Source: Clostridiales bacterium (GTDB taxonomy: Bacteria; Bacillota; Clostridia; Oscillospirales; Oscillospiraceae). Taken from it: a DNA stretch of 12,648 nt. Positions 12,501-12,648 of this stretch are shown in pieces. The notes under the pieces were generated by a model that worked only from the letters and a program-made list of their open reading frames with translations, had not been told where the DNA came from and searched no databases. Positions within the stretch are counted from its first letter, which is position 1, and each line of letters begins with the position of its first letter. The stretch spans positions 1 to 12,648 of the forward strand of contig SFHI01000078.1 of the NCBI GenBank assembly GCA_004555705.1, read 5' to 3'. Made by a program: the position numbers and the translations under genes.

Positions 12501-12648
12501 AGAAATTGTTGTTTATAATTGACAATTAACAATTGACAATTGACAATTAAGGAATCCCTTCGGGATATATTTTAAATTAATTGCGTTGAAAATACAGCAT
12601 ATTATTTCAAAATCGTCCCGTAGGGACACAATAATTGTCAATTTTCAA
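12501..12648. repeat. Type B tip joined to a type A repeat element (reverse orientation), upstream of eutG
   Basis: AAATTGTTGTTTAT (12503-12516) runs straight into tandem TTGACAA-type heptamers (12517-12549), then the palindrome ATCCCTTCGGGAT (12554-12566), an AT-rich middle, a second palindrome GTCCCGTAGGGAC (12614-12626), and ATAATTGTCA at the window end. It is the mirror image of the arrangement at 115-182. No gene is present; 12438-12500 is a leader with a weak hairpin near 12465-12482. Confidence 0.78.
12512..12539 (-). promoter_or_regulatory. Candidate sigma-70 type promoter ahead of eutG, inside repeat DNA
   Basis: On the minus strand TTGTCA (12534-12539) and TATAAA (12512-12517) are spaced by 16 nt and point towards eutG, about 75 nt upstream of its ATG. 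The -35 element is one of the tandem heptamers of the type A repeat and the -10 falls at the junction with the type B tip. AT-rich repeats give such matches by chance, so this is only a candidate. No cobalamin riboswitch or ANTAR-type twin hairpin was recognised between it and eutG. Confidence 0.3.

Noticed and set aside
12438..12511. Cobalamin riboswitch or EutV (ANTAR) twin-hairpin antiterminator site upstream of eutG
   Set aside because: The leader is only about 70 nt with a weak hairpin (TTTCC/GGAAA); neither the cobalamin box nor paired hexaloop stems could be recognised. Such elements may lie upstream of the window.

Overview
The window carries a bacterial-microcompartment (BMC) ethanolamine-utilisation (eut) locus. 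High-GC coding sequence, purine-rich Shine-Dalgarno sites, the Firmicute-type gene set (pduL in place of eutD, a conserved hypothetical gene between pduL and eutN) and the dispersed repeats suggest a gut clostridium, probably of the Oscillospiraceae/Ruminococcaceae type. That placement is inference; no 16S or marker gene is present. All genes lie on the minus strand, so transcription runs from high to low coordinates.

In transcription order: eutG (alcohol dehydrogenase), eutA (lyase reactivase), eutB (ethanolamine ammonia-lyase large subunit), eutE (acylating aldehyde dehydrogenase), eutC (lyase small subunit, broken), eutL (shell trimer), eutM (shell hexamer), eutT (cobalamin adenosyltransferase), pduL (phosphotransacylase), a eut-associated hypothetical gene (broken), eutN (shell pentamer), eutH (ethanolamine permease), a strong intrinsic terminator, then a separate TrmH/SpoU-type RNA methyltransferase. 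EutH admits ethanolamine; EutBC with adenosylcobalamin (made by EutT, serviced by EutA) yields acetaldehyde and ammonia inside a shell of EutL/M/N; EutE makes acetyl-CoA, EutG makes ethanol and recycles NAD, PduL makes acetyl phosphate and recycles CoA. No eutS, eutP, eutQ or eutVW regulator is visible in the window.

Two genes are damaged in the same way. eutC has lost about 27 codons including the conserved GERPGL region and shifts frame, so its reading frame runs into eutL. The hypothetical gene before eutN shifts frame near its 3' end and reads into eutN. Either the locus is decaying or the assembly collapsed.

The other striking feature is the spacers. Five of the six junctions where a spacer separates eut genes or follows the operon, plus both window ends, are filled by two families of short AT-rich elements. 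Type B elements share the ends GATAAATTGTTGTTTG / CAAACAACAATTTA, look like TA-target MITEs, and carry three different interiors, including REP-like hairpins with compensatory base changes. Type A elements are about 150-160 bp, bounded by tandem ATTGTCA heptamers. A perfect 64-bp inverted repeat (115-178 and 12503-12566) brackets the whole locus.
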